Assembly: GCA_023416735.1 (NCBI GenBank)
Contig: JAEZGX010000016.1
Location: forward strand, 62,001 to 126,000
Length of the DNA stretch: 64,000 nucleotides
Reading direction: 5' to 3'
DNA from: Verrucomicrobiota bacterium
Lineage (GTDB): Bacteria > Verrucomicrobiota > Verrucomicrobiia > Opitutales > Opitutaceae
Made by a program: the position numbers and the translations under genes. Below are positions 8,852 through 18,009 of the stretch, in pieces (the first letter of the stretch is position 1; each line of letters opens with the position of its first letter). The notes below the pieces were generated by a model, which was not told the DNA's origin, searched no databases, and worked only from the letters and a program-made list of their open reading frames with translations.

Positions 8852-11800
8852 GTGTGGTTCCAGCCTCGCTTCCTCGTTCCGCCCGCTGAGCGAAACGCGA
8901 CGACACGCTACGGCGTGCCCGCGCTCAGCCTTGTCCTCGCGATCTACCTTCGGGACGCGTCATCACTCTGGTCCGACCCGCACTCCCCTTTCGCCTTTCT
9001 GCTGCCCGCTGTTTTCTTCGCTGCTTGGTTCGGCGGAGCCGTCGCGGGACTCGCCGTCACCACTGCCGGCGCGGTTCTCGGTCTGCTCGAGTTCACCGAA
9101 CCGCTGAAGATCGCCTCACCGCGCGAAGCACTCCAGCTCGCGCTGTTTCTCACGAACGGCGTTCTGATCACAGTGCTCTGCACCGCGCTCCATGGCGCCG
9201 CCCATGGAGTCCGCGCTCGCGCCGACGAAGCCGCGCGAAATTTCGCCATCATGGCGAACAACGCTCCCGTCCTCATTTGGTCCACCGACGCCACCGGCCG
9301 CTGCAATTTCGTCAACCGCAACTGGCTCGCCTTCACGGGCGAATCGCTCGAGAGCGACGTCGACGCGCCTCGCCCCGGACAAATCCATCCGGCCGACTCC
9401 GGCCGTTATCACACGGTCTCCAGCGAAGCCGTCGCCGCGCTCAAACCCTTTACCATCGAATACCGCCTCCGACGCGCTGACAGTTGCTATCGCTGGCTCC
9501 TCGAAAACGCCGTCCCTCGTCACGACGCTGACGGAAATTTCGAAGGCTACATTGGCTCGTGCAGCGATGTCACCGATTCGCGCAACGAGCGCGAAGAACT
9601 CGCCCTGCTCGGCCGCATCCACTCTGCGCTCGCCGAATCCCTCGACCTCGATCGCTGCACCGAAATTCTCGTCCAATCGTTCGTCCCCCGCATCGCCGAC
9701 TGGTGCGCCATCGACCTGGTCAACGACAACGGCGAACTCGAGCGCGTGCGTATCCATCATATGGATCGCCCCCTCGCCGCGCCTCTTTCCACCGCTTCGT
9801 CCGGCCGCTTCCGCCCGCCCCAGCCCGATGCCTGCGCCGCTCGCGTTCTCGTCACCGGCGAACCTCAACTAGTCCGCGAGGCCGACGACTCGCTCTTTCG
9901 CTCCATCGCCTGCGACGAAGCCCACTATCAGCGTCTTCGTTCGATCGGCCGGATCTTCTATATCGGCGTCCCCTTACGTGCCCGCGGCCGAATCGTCGGC
10001 GTGCTCGCCCTCGCCACGGCCGAGTCCGCGCGCAGTTTCGACGAGGCCGAACATCGTCTCATCCAAAAGGTCGCCAGCCTCGCCGGCTTCGCCCTCGACA
10101 ACGCCCGCCTCTACCGCAGCACGCGCGATGCCCTCGCCGCCGAAGAACACGCGCTCCGCGAAATGAAACGCAGCGAGCGCCGCTTCCGCTTCGCCTGGGA
10201 AGCCAATCTTTTTGGCATGTGCACCGTTTCGCGCTCCGGTCACATCGTCAGCGCCAACCAAGCGCTCATCGATCTTCTCGGTTACACGCCCGAGGAGATC
10301 GCCTCCGGCCGGGCCAGCCTCAACGAACGCACCGCCGGCGCCTGGCGCACCGCCGACGATCGCGCCAATCTCGAGCTCCAGCTCACCGGCCGCTGCACTC
10401 CTTACGAAAAAGAATATCTCCGCGCCGACGGCTCTCTCGTGCAGGTGCTCGTCTGCGGCAGTCTCCTGCCCGATAGCGACGAATGCATGGCGTTCGTCCT
10501 CGATCTCACCGCGCGCAAGGACGCCGAACGCGCCCTCGATCGCCAACGCATGCTGCTGCGCACGATCATCGACGCCATGCCCGCCATGGTCGGCTACATC
10601 GGACCCGACGAACGTTTCTGGCTGCACAACGAAAAATACCGCAAGTGGCTCGGCGTTCCGGCTGAAGCGATCGACGGCCGCACCATGCGCGAACTCGTGG
10701 GCGACGAGGCTCACGATCGCATGGCGCCTTATCTCCGCGCCGCGCTCCGGGGGCGCAACATGCGCCACGAATTAACGCTGCGCAGCGACGATCGCGACCG
10801 CCACCTCATCGCCACCTACCGCCCGGATCGCGATTCCGAGGGCCGCGTTTGCGGCATCGCCATCCATGCTTACGACATCACCGAGCGGAAGGAGACGGAA
10901 CAGGCGCTCGCCGACGCGCTCACGCGCTATCGCTTCCTCGCCAACGCCATGCCGCAAATGGTGTGGACCGCCCTCCCCGATGGCCGCCTCGATTACGTTA
11001 ATCGTCGCTGGCTCGAAACCACCGGCATGACCGAGGTCGCCTCCCTCGGGCCGCACGGCTGGCTCGATGCCGTGTATCCAGAAGATCGTGACGTCACCCG
11101 TGAGCAGTGGCGGCAGGCCGTCGTCGATTGCACGCCGTTCGAACACGAATGCCGCCTGCGCTGCGGTCCCGATGAATGGCGCTGGCACCTCGTGCGCGCG
11201 CTCCCGCGGCGCGACGACCAGGGCAACCTCGTGCAATGGGTGGGCAGCGCCACCGACATGGACGAACAACGCCGCGCCTTCGCCGAACTCGCGGAGGCCC
11301 GCACCCGTCTCAAAGACTACGCCGAACAGCTCGAGGAACGCGTGCGCGCCCGCACCGCCACGCTCCGCGAAGCCAACTCCGAACTCGAGGCCTTCACGTA
11401 TTCAGTTTCTCACGACCTCCGCACGCCCCTCCAGTTCGTTCGCGGCTTCGCCGAAGCGCTGCGCGACGAAGCCCCCACCCTTTCCGCCGAGCATCGCGAC
11501 TACCTTCACCGGATCATCCGCGCGGCGAGTCGCATGGATTCCATCATCCAGGACCTGCTCGCCTACAGCCGGCTCTCGCGGTCCGAAATGCAGCTCGTCG
11601 AACTTCCACTCGACGACACCATCGCCGACGTCCTCGCCCACCATCACGCCGCGATTCGGCAGGCAGGCGCGCGCGTGGAAGTCGATCGACCGCTGCCCAC
11701 CGTGTTCGCCGACAAAACCGGCCTTTTCCAAGCGATCTCCAACCTGGTCTCCAACGCATTGAAGTTCACGCGGGCCAATCATCCTCCGCTGGTCCGCATT

Positions 11801-12079
11801 CGCGCGGAAATCGTCGGCGAGGGCGCCCGCCTCTGGATCGAAGACAATGGCATCGGCATCGATCACCGTCATCACGATCGGATCTTCCAACTTTTCGAAC
11901 GACTACACAGCCCCGCCGATTATCCCGGCACCGGCATCGGTCTCTCCCTCGTGCGCAAGGCCATCACCCGCATGGGCGGCAATTGCGGCGTCGAATCCGT
12001 TCCGGGCGAGGGCAGTCGTTTCTGGATCGACTTCCCGCGCGCGACGGCACTCCTTCCCGCCGTCCATGCCACCGCATGA
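8852..12079 (+). CDS. Membrane PAS/GAF sensor histidine kinase
   Basis: A 1075-residue kinase. Residues about 20-125 hold three or four hydrophobic helices with the look of the DUF4118 membrane domain (FAFLLPAVFFAAWFGG). Then come a PAS domain (about 130-250), a GAF domain (about 255-430) and three more PAS domains (about 440-560, 565-685 and 690-815). The transmitter has SVSHDLRTPLQF as phospho-acceptor and an ATPase domain with NLVSNALKFT, EDNGIGI and GTGIGLSLVRKA. The start is a GTG at 8852 and no better start is visible. The last 14 bases overlap the following response regulator, so the two form a cognate pair. HDLRTPL kinases paired with Rcp-like single-domain regulators often resemble phytochrome kinases, but no chromophore-binding domain is seen here. 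Confidence 0.93.
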   Translation: MWFQPRFLVPPAERNATTRYGVPALSLVLAIYLRDASSLWSDPHSPFAFLLPAVFFAAWFGGAVAGLAVTTAGAVLGLLEFTEPLKIASPREALQLALFLTNGVLITVLCTALHGAAHGVRARADEAARNFAIMANNAPVLIWSTDATGRCNFVNRNWLAFTGESLESDVDAPRPGQIHPADSGRYHTVSSEAVAALKPFTIEYRLRRADSCYRWLLENAVPRHDADGNFEGYIGSCSDVTDSRNEREELALLGRIHSALAESLDLDRCTEILVQSFVPRIADWCAIDLVNDNGELERVRIHHMDRPLAAPLSTASSGRFRPPQPDACAARVLVTGEPQLVREADDSLFRSIACDEAHYQRLRSIGRIFYIGVPLRARGRIVGVLALATAESARSFDEAEHRLIQKVASLAGFALDNARLYRSTRDALAAEEHALREMKRSERRFRFAWEANLFGMCTVSRSGHIVSANQALIDLLGYTPEEIASGRASLNERTAGAWRTADDRANLELQLTGRCTPYEKEYLRADGSLVQVLVCGSLLPDSDECMAFVLDLTARKDAERALDRQRMLLRTIIDAMPAMVGYIGPDERFWLHNEKYRKWLGVPAEAIDGRTMRELVGDEAHDRMAPYLRAALRGRNMRHELTLRSDDRDRHLIATYRPDRDSEGRVCGIAIHAYDITERKETEQALADALTRYRFLANAMPQMVWTALPDGRLDYVNRRWLETTGMTEVASLGPHGWLDAVYPEDRDVTREQWRQAVVDCTPFEHECRLRCGPDEWRWHLVRALPRRDDQGNLVQWVGSATDMDEQRRAFAELAEARTRLKDYAEQLEERVRARTATLREANSELEAFTYSVSHDLRTPLQFVRGFAEALRDEAPTLSAEHRDYLHRIIRAASRMDSIIQDLLAYSRLSRSEMQLVELPLDDTIADVLAHHHAAIRQAGARVEVDRPLPTVFADKTGLFQAISNLVSNALKFTRANHPPLVRIRAEIVGEGARLWIEDNGIGIDHRHHDRIFQLFERLHSPADYPGTGIGLSLVRKAITRMGGNCGVESVPGEGSRFWIDFPRATALLPAVHATA

Positions 12080-12527
12080 ATCCATTCTCCTCGTCGAGGA
12101 CGAACCCGACGCCATCACGCTGCTTCGCCACGCCTTCGCGAAGAGCGGAATCGTCAATCCCCTGCAGACCGTCCATTCCGGCGACGAAGCGATCGCTTAC
12201 CTCTCGGGCGATGGCCGCTTTGCCGATCGCACCTCATTCCCGATCCCCCGGCTCGTTCTCCTGGACCTAAAACTTCCTCGCTGCTCCGGCCACGAGGTGC
12301 TCGCCTGGATCCGCGCCCAACCCGCGCTCCGCAGCTTGCCGGTGATTGTATTCACGTCGTCCAAGGAGCGCAGCGATGTCGGCCGAGCTTATGCCGCGGG
12401 CGCCAATTCCTACGTGGTAAAACCGTCCTCGCTCACCGGCCTCATCGAAGTCGCCACCGCTCTCCGCAACTACTGGCTTCGTTTCAACGAATTCGCGCCC
12501 ATCCCGCTTCCCGCCGAAAGAGCGTAG
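12066..12527 (+). CDS. Single-domain response regulator, Rcp1-like
   Basis: A 153-residue receiver without output domain. It opens ESILLVEDEPDAITLLRHAF, has the acceptor Asp in RLVLLDLKLP, and ends with FTSSKERSDVGRAYAAGANSY in pieces typical of the Rcp1 group, including the long insert before the acceptor Asp. The start ATG at 12066 lies inside the end of the kinase gene (14-base overlap), which indicates coupling. It probably passes phosphate to, or regulates by contact, an unknown target. Confidence 0.92.
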   Translation: MPPHESILLVEDEPDAITLLRHAFAKSGIVNPLQTVHSGDEAIAYLSGDGRFADRTSFPIPRLVLLDLKLPRCSGHEVLAWIRAQPALRSLPVIVFTSSKERSDVGRAYAAGANSYVVKPSSLTGLIEVATALRNYWLRFNEFAPIPLPAERA

Positions 12528-12560
12528 CTTCGCCAGGAACCTGCCCGCGCCGCTCGGAGT

Positions 12561-13430
12561 TCAGCCATTGATGATCTCGCCGCCGTTGGGGTGCAGCACT
12601 TGTCCTGACATGTAGGAGGAGTCATCCGAGGCGAGAAATACATAGCACGGCGCCACCTCCTCCGGTTCACCCGCGCGCTTCATCGGCACATCCGAGCCAA
12701 ACGTCGCCACTTTCTCCTTCGGGAAGGTCGCCGGGATCAGAGGGGTCCAAATCGGTCCGGGTGCCACCGCGTTTACGCGTATCCCTTTTTCCGCTACATT
12801 GAGTGCCAGCGATCGCGTGAACGCCACGATCGCTCCTTTCGTCGCGCTGTAGTCGATCAGTTGCGGGCTCCCACGATACGCCGTCACCGAGGTCGTGTTG
12901 ATCACCACCCCGCCTTTCGGCAAATACGGCAGCACCGCGCGCGTGAGGTAGAAATATGCGAAGATGTTCGTGCGAAAGGTCCGCTCCAGCTGCGCGTCGG
13001 AAATCTTCTCCAGCGTTTCCTGCGGATGCTGCTCCGCGGCATTGTTCACGAGAATGTCGATCCCGCCGAACTTCGCCAAGGTTGCCGTCACCATGCGCTC
13101 GCATTCTTCCGAACTGCCCACGTCGCCAGGCAGCAACAGGCATGAACGCCCCAGGCTCTCCACGCGTTTGCGCGTATCGACCGCGTCCGTCCTCTCCTCG
13201 AGAAATCCGATCGCGACATTCGCGCCTTCTTTCGCGAATGCGATCGCCACCGCCCGGCCGATCCCACTGTCACCTCCCGTGATCAACGCCGTCCTGCCCG
13301 CGAGCCGGCCGCTTCCGCGCACCGCGTGATTCTCGCTCGACGGCCGCGGCGTCATCTCGGTTTCAATACCCGGCTGTTGGGATTGCTCTTGTTCGGGACG
13401 AAGTTTCTTTTTCGGAGCGGATTTTTTCAT
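12561..13430 (-). CDS. SDR family oxidoreductase (YghA-like)
   Basis: A 289-residue NAD(P)-dependent short-chain dehydrogenase/reductase. About 40 charged and Pro/Gln-rich residues precede the Rossmann fold. The cofactor motif TGGDSGIG is at 51-58, NNAAEQ follows, and the catalytic Ser-Tyr-Lys lie in TTSVTAY and DYSATKG. The C-terminal SSYMSGQVLHPNGGEIING is typical of the YghA/general-stress SDR subgroup. The substrate is unknown, probably an aldehyde, alcohol or sugar. The gene is convergent with the response regulator at 12066-12527. Confidence 0.9.
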   Translation of the reverse strand: MKKSAPKKKLRPEQEQSQQPGIETEMTPRPSSENHAVRGSGRLAGRTALITGGDSGIGRAVAIAFAKEGANVAIGFLEERTDAVDTRKRVESLGRSCLLLPGDVGSSEECERMVTATLAKFGGIDILVNNAAEQHPQETLEKISDAQLERTFRTNIFAYFYLTRAVLPYLPKGGVVINTTSVTAYRGSPQLIDYSATKGAIVAFTRSLALNVAEKGIRVNAVAPGPIWTPLIPATFPKEKVATFGSDVPMKRAGEPEEVAPCYVFLASDDSSYMSGQVLHPNGGEIING

Positions 13431-13560
13431 GTGGCCGTAGTCCCACTATCGTTCGACCGGCGCGCGTTCGAAATGGGGTCTCGTTCGGACTTCCACGCCG
13501 GGGGCTTTGCTGAGGCACGTCTACGCGCGCCCTTCGTTAACTCACGACCGCTCCGTCATT

Positions 13561-13631
13561 CCCCAAAAACAGAAACGGCCGGGCCGCTCTGCTGATGCAA
13601 ATGCACCCGGGGTTTACACAGCGGCCCGGCC
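13561..13631 (-). terminator. Intrinsic terminator after the NarL-type regulator
   Basis: Two perfectly complementary 12-base arms (13577-13588 and 13620-13631) enclose a 31-base loop. On the minus strand the second arm is followed by a T-rich tract with a run of five T (complement of 13561-13575). It lies about 100 bases after the stop at 13729. The rest of the 298-base gap 13431-13728 shows nothing else I can name. Confidence 0.72.
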
Positions 13632-13728
13632 ATCCGAATGGCAGGAAAAGCTTATCAGATGCGATTCACGCCGCGAATCGGGCGAACGCTCCAACCCGGC
13701 ATCGGTCGTTTCCCCGGGCTACGCTGGT

Positions 13729-14436
13729 TTAGACGATGCCTTCGCTCTTCACCCACTGAATCGCGTGCCGCACCAATTCCGTGCCGCTTTCCAAACGCAG
13801 CTTCAGTTTCAGGTGCTCGCGATAGGAATCGATCGTCTTCACACTGAGGTTCAGCTTCGACGCGATCTGACGCGTGCCATAGCCGTTGCCGATCAGTTGG
13901 AAGACTTCCATCTCGCGGTCGCTCAGCGTGTCGATCGAGAACACCACCTCTTCCTTCCGGTTGTTCACCAGACGGTGCAGCATCTTCTCCTTCATCTTGT
14001 CGCTGAGATAGAGCTCGCCGGAAAGCACGCGGCGGATCGCCGTCAGGATCTTCGCGCTCGCTTCATGCTTCATGATATAGCCCTTGGCGCCGGCGCGAAG
14101 CGCGCGTTCGGCAAAGAGGCTCTCATCGTGCATCGACATGATCAGCACCGGCATTTCAGGCCGCAGCGCTTTCAAATGTTTCATCAGCTCGATGCCACTG
14201 GTGGTCTTCAGCGTGATGTCGACCAAGGCCACATCCGGATTCAGTTTTTGTATCAGGTCGATGGCGACAGGCGCGCTGTCCGCCTCGCCGCACACCGTGA
14301 GGTCGCGTTCCTGATTGATCAGGACTGCCACGCCCTGCCGGGTGATGGGATGATCGTCCACCAAAAAAATACGGCTCTTCGTCGGGGTCGCCGTCGCCGC
14401 CGGCGCCGAAGTATCGGGGTCGGAAATCGTTTTCAT
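13729..14436 (-). CDS. NarL/FixJ-type response regulator
   Basis: A 235-residue two-domain transcription regulator. The receiver (about 21-140) has DDHP at the acidic pocket, acceptor Asp73 in VALVDITL and Lys123 in GYIMK. The LuxR-type helix-turn-helix is at about 168-228 with TLSDREMEVFQLIGNGYGT and LNLSVKTIDSYREHLK. Its ATG overlaps the stop of the upstream kinase by four bases, so this is the kinase's partner. The targets are not apparent from the window. Confidence 0.94.
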   Translation of the reverse strand: MKTISDPDTSAPAATATPTKSRIFLVDDHPITRQGVAVLINQERDLTVCGEADSAPVAIDLIQKLNPDVALVDITLKTTSGIELMKHLKALRPEMPVLIMSMHDESLFAERALRAGAKGYIMKHEASAKILTAIRRVLSGELYLSDKMKEKMLHRLVNNRKEEVVFSIDTLSDREMEVFQLIGNGYGTRQIASKLNLSVKTIDSYREHLKLKLRLESGTELVRHAIQWVKSEGIV

Positions 14437-16115
14437 TTCGAAGTGACTGTCGTAAACAGAACGTTGACCTGAGTTCCGCGATCGGGGGCAGATTCGACGG
14501 AAAATGTCCCGCCTATCATATTAGCCCGATAGCTCATTAATCGTAACCCTGCGCCGGACCCGGTTCCCACCCCGTCCGCCACGAAGCCGCGCCCGTCGTC
14601 CTTGATCGACAACCGGTGCTCCCGCCCGCGGGTGGATAAGCTCACGAGGATCTGTCGCGCTCGCCCATGTCGCGTCGCGTTGTGAATCGCTTCCTGCGTG
14701 ATCCTGTAAAGATGCATGGCCGTCAGGTGCTCGCAATTCGGCGGCGGCCCCTCCAGGCGGAACCGGCACTCGAGTCCGTGCAACAGCTGCGCCTGATACG
14801 TCAAATCCTCGAGTGCGGACACGAGTCCGTTCTTCTCCAGCTGCACCGGACACAAGCCGCGCGCCAACGCCCGCGTTTGCGACACCGACTCGCTCGCCAG
14901 CTTCGCAATCAAATCGGCGTTCTCCACCTCCACCGGCGCCACTTTCTTCAAGCGATCGCGCAACGCCGCCGTGAGACACGCCATGCCCGTCAACTGCTGC
15001 CCAAGTCCGTCGTGAAGATCCGCGCCGATGCGCTGCTGCTCCGCATCGCTGATCGTCAACAAGCGCTGCTCGAGCCAGCGCCGCTCCGTCACATCGCGTC
15101 CGAAGAACGTCGCTCCGCCTTTGAAATCGCGATCCGCCATCACCACGAATTCCACCTGCCACTCCTGCTGGCCCGAACTCCCGATCAGCGTGAAATTCGC
15201 CGCGCCGCCTTTCAGCGCTTCAGCGACCGCTGTCGCACTCTGCGGGAAACGTTCCGCCAGCTTCACTCCGATGAGATCGTTGGCCGCGAGCCCCGTGCGG
15301 CCGAGCTCCGATCCCTGCGCCTCCACCACACATCCATTCGCATCCAACCGGCCCGCCATCGCCGGCAGTGTTTGCATGATACTCGTCAACAGCTGCGCCT
15401 GCCGGTTGCGCTCCGCTTCCGCCTCGATCCGCTCAGTGATGTCGATGGCGGCGAAGCCCTGCAGCCGCTCGCCTTGCGCGTTCACCATCCCAAACGAATT
15501 CACGATCCAATGCCGCCCGTCGCACGAATAAGGCCAGGTATCGACCGCAGACGACGGCCCCGCCGGCGGCTGCAGGTCGTCGTGCTTGAAGCAGCGCGCG
15601 AACATTTCGTTCTGAAAAAGCAACTGCCCCGCCTGATCCCGAATGCACACCGCGCACGGCACGCTGCGCATGAACAACTCGAGTTGCTGCTGGCTCTGCC
15701 GCAGCGCCCGCGTCATCGCCGCCTGCTGCATCGCGTAGCGAATCGTCCGCTCCAACTCGGTGCTGTTCAGCCCCGTCTTGCACAAATAATCCGCCGCGCC
15801 CGCGTCCGACGCCTCTTGGTCGACTTCGTGACTATCGTGCCCCGTCAGCAAAATGATGGGCATCTCGCAGCCGCATGATTGCGCTTCTCGCAAAAGATCG
15901 ATGCCCGTTCCTCCGCCCAAGCGATAATCGAAAAGCGCGACATCATATTGGCATTCGCGAATCGATTTCTGTCCCGCCGCGTAACTCGACGCCCAGTGCA
16001 CATTGTAAGCGCCCGTTCCGCTACGCCCCAACAAGAACGAGAGATAGCGGAAGTCATCTTCGTGGTCTTCCACCACCAGCACATTGATTGGTTTTACAGG
16101 AGCCGTGGTCGGCAT
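14433..16115 (-). CDS. REC-PAS-PAS histidine kinase of the NarX/HisKA_3 type
   Basis: A 560-residue soluble kinase. An N-terminal receiver (about 10-130) has acceptor Asp63 (VALFDYRLGGG) and GHDSHEVDQEA. Two PAS-like regions follow (about 150-265 and 275-390), the first ending FAAIDITERIEAEAE. The dimerisation/phospho-acceptor part is the HisKA_3 form, QQRIGADLHDGLGQQLTG, and the ATPase part has EAIHNATRHGRA and KDDGRGF. Such a receiver-first kinase is usually controlled by another kinase. I start at ATG 16113-16115 (MPTTAPVKPINVLVVEDHE); the longer frame upstream adds 66 residues with no domain character. There is no Shine-Dalgarno sequence. It is coupled to the NarL-type regulator. Confidence 0.92.
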   Translation of the reverse strand: MPTTAPVKPINVLVVEDHEDDFRYLSFLLGRSGTGAYNVHWASSYAAGQKSIRECQYDVALFDYRLGGGTGIDLLREAQSCGCEMPIILLTGHDSHEVDQEASDAGAADYLCKTGLNSTELERTIRYAMQQAAMTRALRQSQQQLELFMRSVPCAVCIRDQAGQLLFQNEMFARCFKHDDLQPPAGPSSAVDTWPYSCDGRHWIVNSFGMVNAQGERLQGFAAIDITERIEAEAERNRQAQLLTSIMQTLPAMAGRLDANGCVVEAQGSELGRTGLAANDLIGVKLAERFPQSATAVAEALKGGAANFTLIGSSGQQEWQVEFVVMADRDFKGGATFFGRDVTERRWLEQRLLTISDAEQQRIGADLHDGLGQQLTGMACLTAALRDRLKKVAPVEVENADLIAKLASESVSQTRALARGLCPVQLEKNGLVSALEDLTYQAQLLHGLECRFRLEGPPPNCEHLTAMHLYRITQEAIHNATRHGRARQILVSLSTRGREHRLSIKDDGRGFVADGVGTGSGAGLRLMSYRANMIGGTFSVESAPDRGTQVNVLFTTVTSK

Positions 16116-16361
16116 GCTTTTGGAGGAGAGACGTGTGAACTTTGCCCTTACAGCGACTGGCGCAGGCCACGGAAGAAATCCGCCCGACCCGCGTGTCGTC
16201 ACAAAACCCGATGCGCTCTTTTTAGCGTGTGGCAATAATTTCGAGGAAAGATAAGGAAATCCCCGACCGCTAGATAGGTGATCCCGGCCCGGCGGATGAC
16301 AGACCCCAACCAAGTCCGAAAGTTCACCATCATACCGGCCCGAATGGCCCCGGGACGATCC

Positions 16362-17210
16362 TCAGGCGGCCTTGCGAGTCTTCTTCCGCGCCGCAGCCGT
16401 CTTCGTCTTCCCGCCGCTGCTTTTTTTCCGCCCGCCGCCCGCCTCGTTCAGGCTTTGCTGCAACACCGCCGCGAGATCGATCACGTTGGTCTGACGTTTC
16501 GTCTTCGCCGCCGCCGGTGCCGCTTTGTCGCCATGAGCGATCTTCTGTTTGATCATCTCCATCAACGCCGACGAATAATCATCCGTGTAGCGGGTCGCGT
16601 CCCATTTCTCCGTCATTTGCTCGACCAACGCTTTCGCCATCTCGACCTCACGCTTCCGGGGCGCAGTTTTCGTCGCGGGGATGTTCAACTCCTCGACGTC
16701 AACCAGCTCGTCGGCGAAATGCATGATCTCCAGGATAAGCACGTTATCCTGCGCTTTTACCGCGGCGAGATGCTGACGCGTGCGGATCACGACCTTCGCG
16801 ATCCCCGCTTTCCGCGTGTCCTTCAATACCTCGTGCAATAACGCATACGCCGGCGCTCCGCCTTTGTCGGGCACGAGATAGTAGGGCTTTTGGAAATACA
16901 TCGGATTCACCTCCGCTAGCTGCACGAAATCGAGAATGTCCACCGTCTGCGTCGCTTCGATGTCCACGCGTTTGAAATCGTCGTCCTTCAACACCACGAA
17001 CTTTCCCTTTTCATATTCGTAGCCTTTCACGATCTGCTCCCACGGCACTTCCTTCCCGTCCACCTGCGCTACGCGCTTGTAATTCACCGGGCTGAGATCG
17101 CTCGAGCGCAGCAGTCGAAAACTCAGCTCCTCGCGTCGCGTCGCCGGATACAGCGAAACCGGGATGTTCACGAGTCCGAAGCTGATCGAGCCTTTCCAGA
17201 GTGAGCGCAT
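16362..17210 (-). CDS. ku: Ku protein, non-homologous end joining
   Basis: A 282-residue bacterial Ku. It opens MRSLWKGSISFGLVNIPVSL, the family signature, and continues with RVAQVDGKEVPW, GYEYEKGKFVVL and PYYLVPDKGG. The homodimer should ring double-strand DNA ends and recruit ligase D. A Lys/Ala-rich tail of about 25 residues (RKKSSGGKTKTAAARKK) follows the core, like the basic C-terminal extensions of other bacterial Ku proteins that add DNA binding. No ligD is in the window. The gene is divergent from 17357-17758, with about 150 bases between them. Confidence 0.96.
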   Translation of the reverse strand: MRSLWKGSISFGLVNIPVSLYPATRREELSFRLLRSSDLSPVNYKRVAQVDGKEVPWEQIVKGYEYEKGKFVVLKDDDFKRVDIEATQTVDILDFVQLAEVNPMYFQKPYYLVPDKGGAPAYALLHEVLKDTRKAGIAKVVIRTRQHLAAVKAQDNVLILEIMHFADELVDVEELNIPATKTAPRKREVEMAKALVEQMTEKWDATRYTDDYSSALMEMIKQKIAHGDKAAPAAAKTKRQTNVIDLAAVLQQSLNEAGGGRKKSSGGKTKTAAARKKTRKAA

Positions 17211-17344
17211 CCGGAAAACTAACTGGGTTCGTCGCCCGCGGCTACCTCACCCGACCCTGACCGCCCCATGGAGTTTTCCCCGGGGTGATTTTCGCCGTAG
17301 CCCACAGGGGCGCGTCGCTGGATGGTGCCGAAGGCCCCGCTGAA

Positions 17345-17350
17345 TAGATT
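17345..17350 (+). promoter_or_regulatory. Candidate minus-10 box for the 133-aa gene
   Basis: TAGATT ends six bases before the ATG at 17357. The same box type sits 8 to 10 bases before other starts in the window. If real, the transcript would be leaderless or nearly so. No convincing minus-35 box is seen. Confidence 0.3.
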
Positions 17351-17356
17351 GCAGCC

Positions 17357-17758
17357 ATGAATATCAACGACCCCACCGACGGACGTCTTTTTGTGCACGG
17401 CAAAGGTTCCGGCAGCATCGGCCGCGCTGACATTGAACGCCGCGCCCGCGAGCTCGCCGCGATCGACGGTCGCTCCGGCGCCGACATCACCAATGACGAT
17501 CTCGCCCGCGCTCGCGCCGAACTTCTCGGACTCAACCTCCCCGACACCCTCGTGGAAGATGAGCCGCTCTCGACCGGTATCTCTCGCGATCCCAGCGAGC
17601 CGCCGAGCATAACCGGCCGCGAGGCGCCGCTGCGCGAAGGTCCCGACGAAGAAAAAGCCGTCGAGCGTCTCGCCCTCGAAGGCGTCGAAGAAGCGCAACA
17701 CGAGCAAATGCTCGCCGCTCGTCGTCGTGAACGTCGCTTGGATGAAGAAGAAGCATAA
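17357..17758 (+). CDS. Hypothetical acidic protein (133 aa)
   Basis: A soluble, highly charged protein without signal or membrane segment. The N-terminal half has HGKGSGSIGRADIERRAREL and a regular Ala/Arg/Glu helix pattern; residues about 65-95 are loop-like and proline-rich (SRDPSEPPSITGREAP); the C terminus is a strongly charged helix (EEAQHEQMLAARRRE). The composition suggests an extended helical or partly disordered protein. No family is recognised. It follows the Ku gene divergently and may belong to the stress block. Confidence 0.62.
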   Translation: MNINDPTDGRLFVHGKGSGSIGRADIERRARELAAIDGRSGADITNDDLARARAELLGLNLPDTLVEDEPLSTGISRDPSEPPSITGREAPLREGPDEEKAVERLALEGVEEAQHEQMLAARRRERRLDEEEA

Positions 17759-17873
17759 TCTTCCCACCGTGCTTCCACCGCGACCGACACTCGCACGTCA
17801 TAATTTAGAAAAACGCCGAATCTTTTTTGAACGTTCCTCACACCCCTGCGTCTTTCTCCACGTGTGTTAGGTG

Positions 17874-17903
17874 TTACGTTCTTTTTAGCGTAGTTCATAG
17901 TTT
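17874..17903 (+). promoter_or_regulatory. Candidate promoter inside the 17759-18009 gap
   Basis: TTACGT (17874-17879), an 18-base spacer and TAGTTT (17898-17903) lie in an AT-rich island of an otherwise GC-rich region. Only 15 bases separate the minus-10 box from a strong terminator hairpin. Confidence 0.25.
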
Positions 17904-17918
17904 GTAGTTCAAGTCGGC

Positions 17919-17955
17919 AAGGGCGCTGGTCGCGAAACCAGCGCCCTTACTGTTT
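17919..17955 (+). terminator. Intrinsic terminator, perfect 12-bp stem
   Basis: Arms at 17919-17930 and 17937-17948 are perfectly complementary, with a six-base loop CGCGAA and an ACTGTTTT tail. It is 160 bases after the stop at 17758, unusually far for that gene, and may instead end a short RNA begun in the gap. Confidence 0.8.
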
Positions 17956-18009
17956 TCAGGCCCTCGCACGGCACTTGTCTCGCTTCATCGAGCCCGTTTC
18001 ATGCGGTCC

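Noticed and set aside
14433..16313. Longer form of the receiver-first kinase
   Set aside because: The extra 66 residues precede a natural receiver start and have no domain character.
16362..17210. Ku as part of a phage or defence cluster
   Set aside because: It is a standard 282-residue bacterial Ku with a basic tail beside stress and signalling genes; no nuclease, ligase or defence gene is adjacent.
17759..18009. tRNA or tmRNA in the gap
   Set aside because: No cloverleaf, CCA end or tag reading frame could be made out; only a terminator and a weak promoter.
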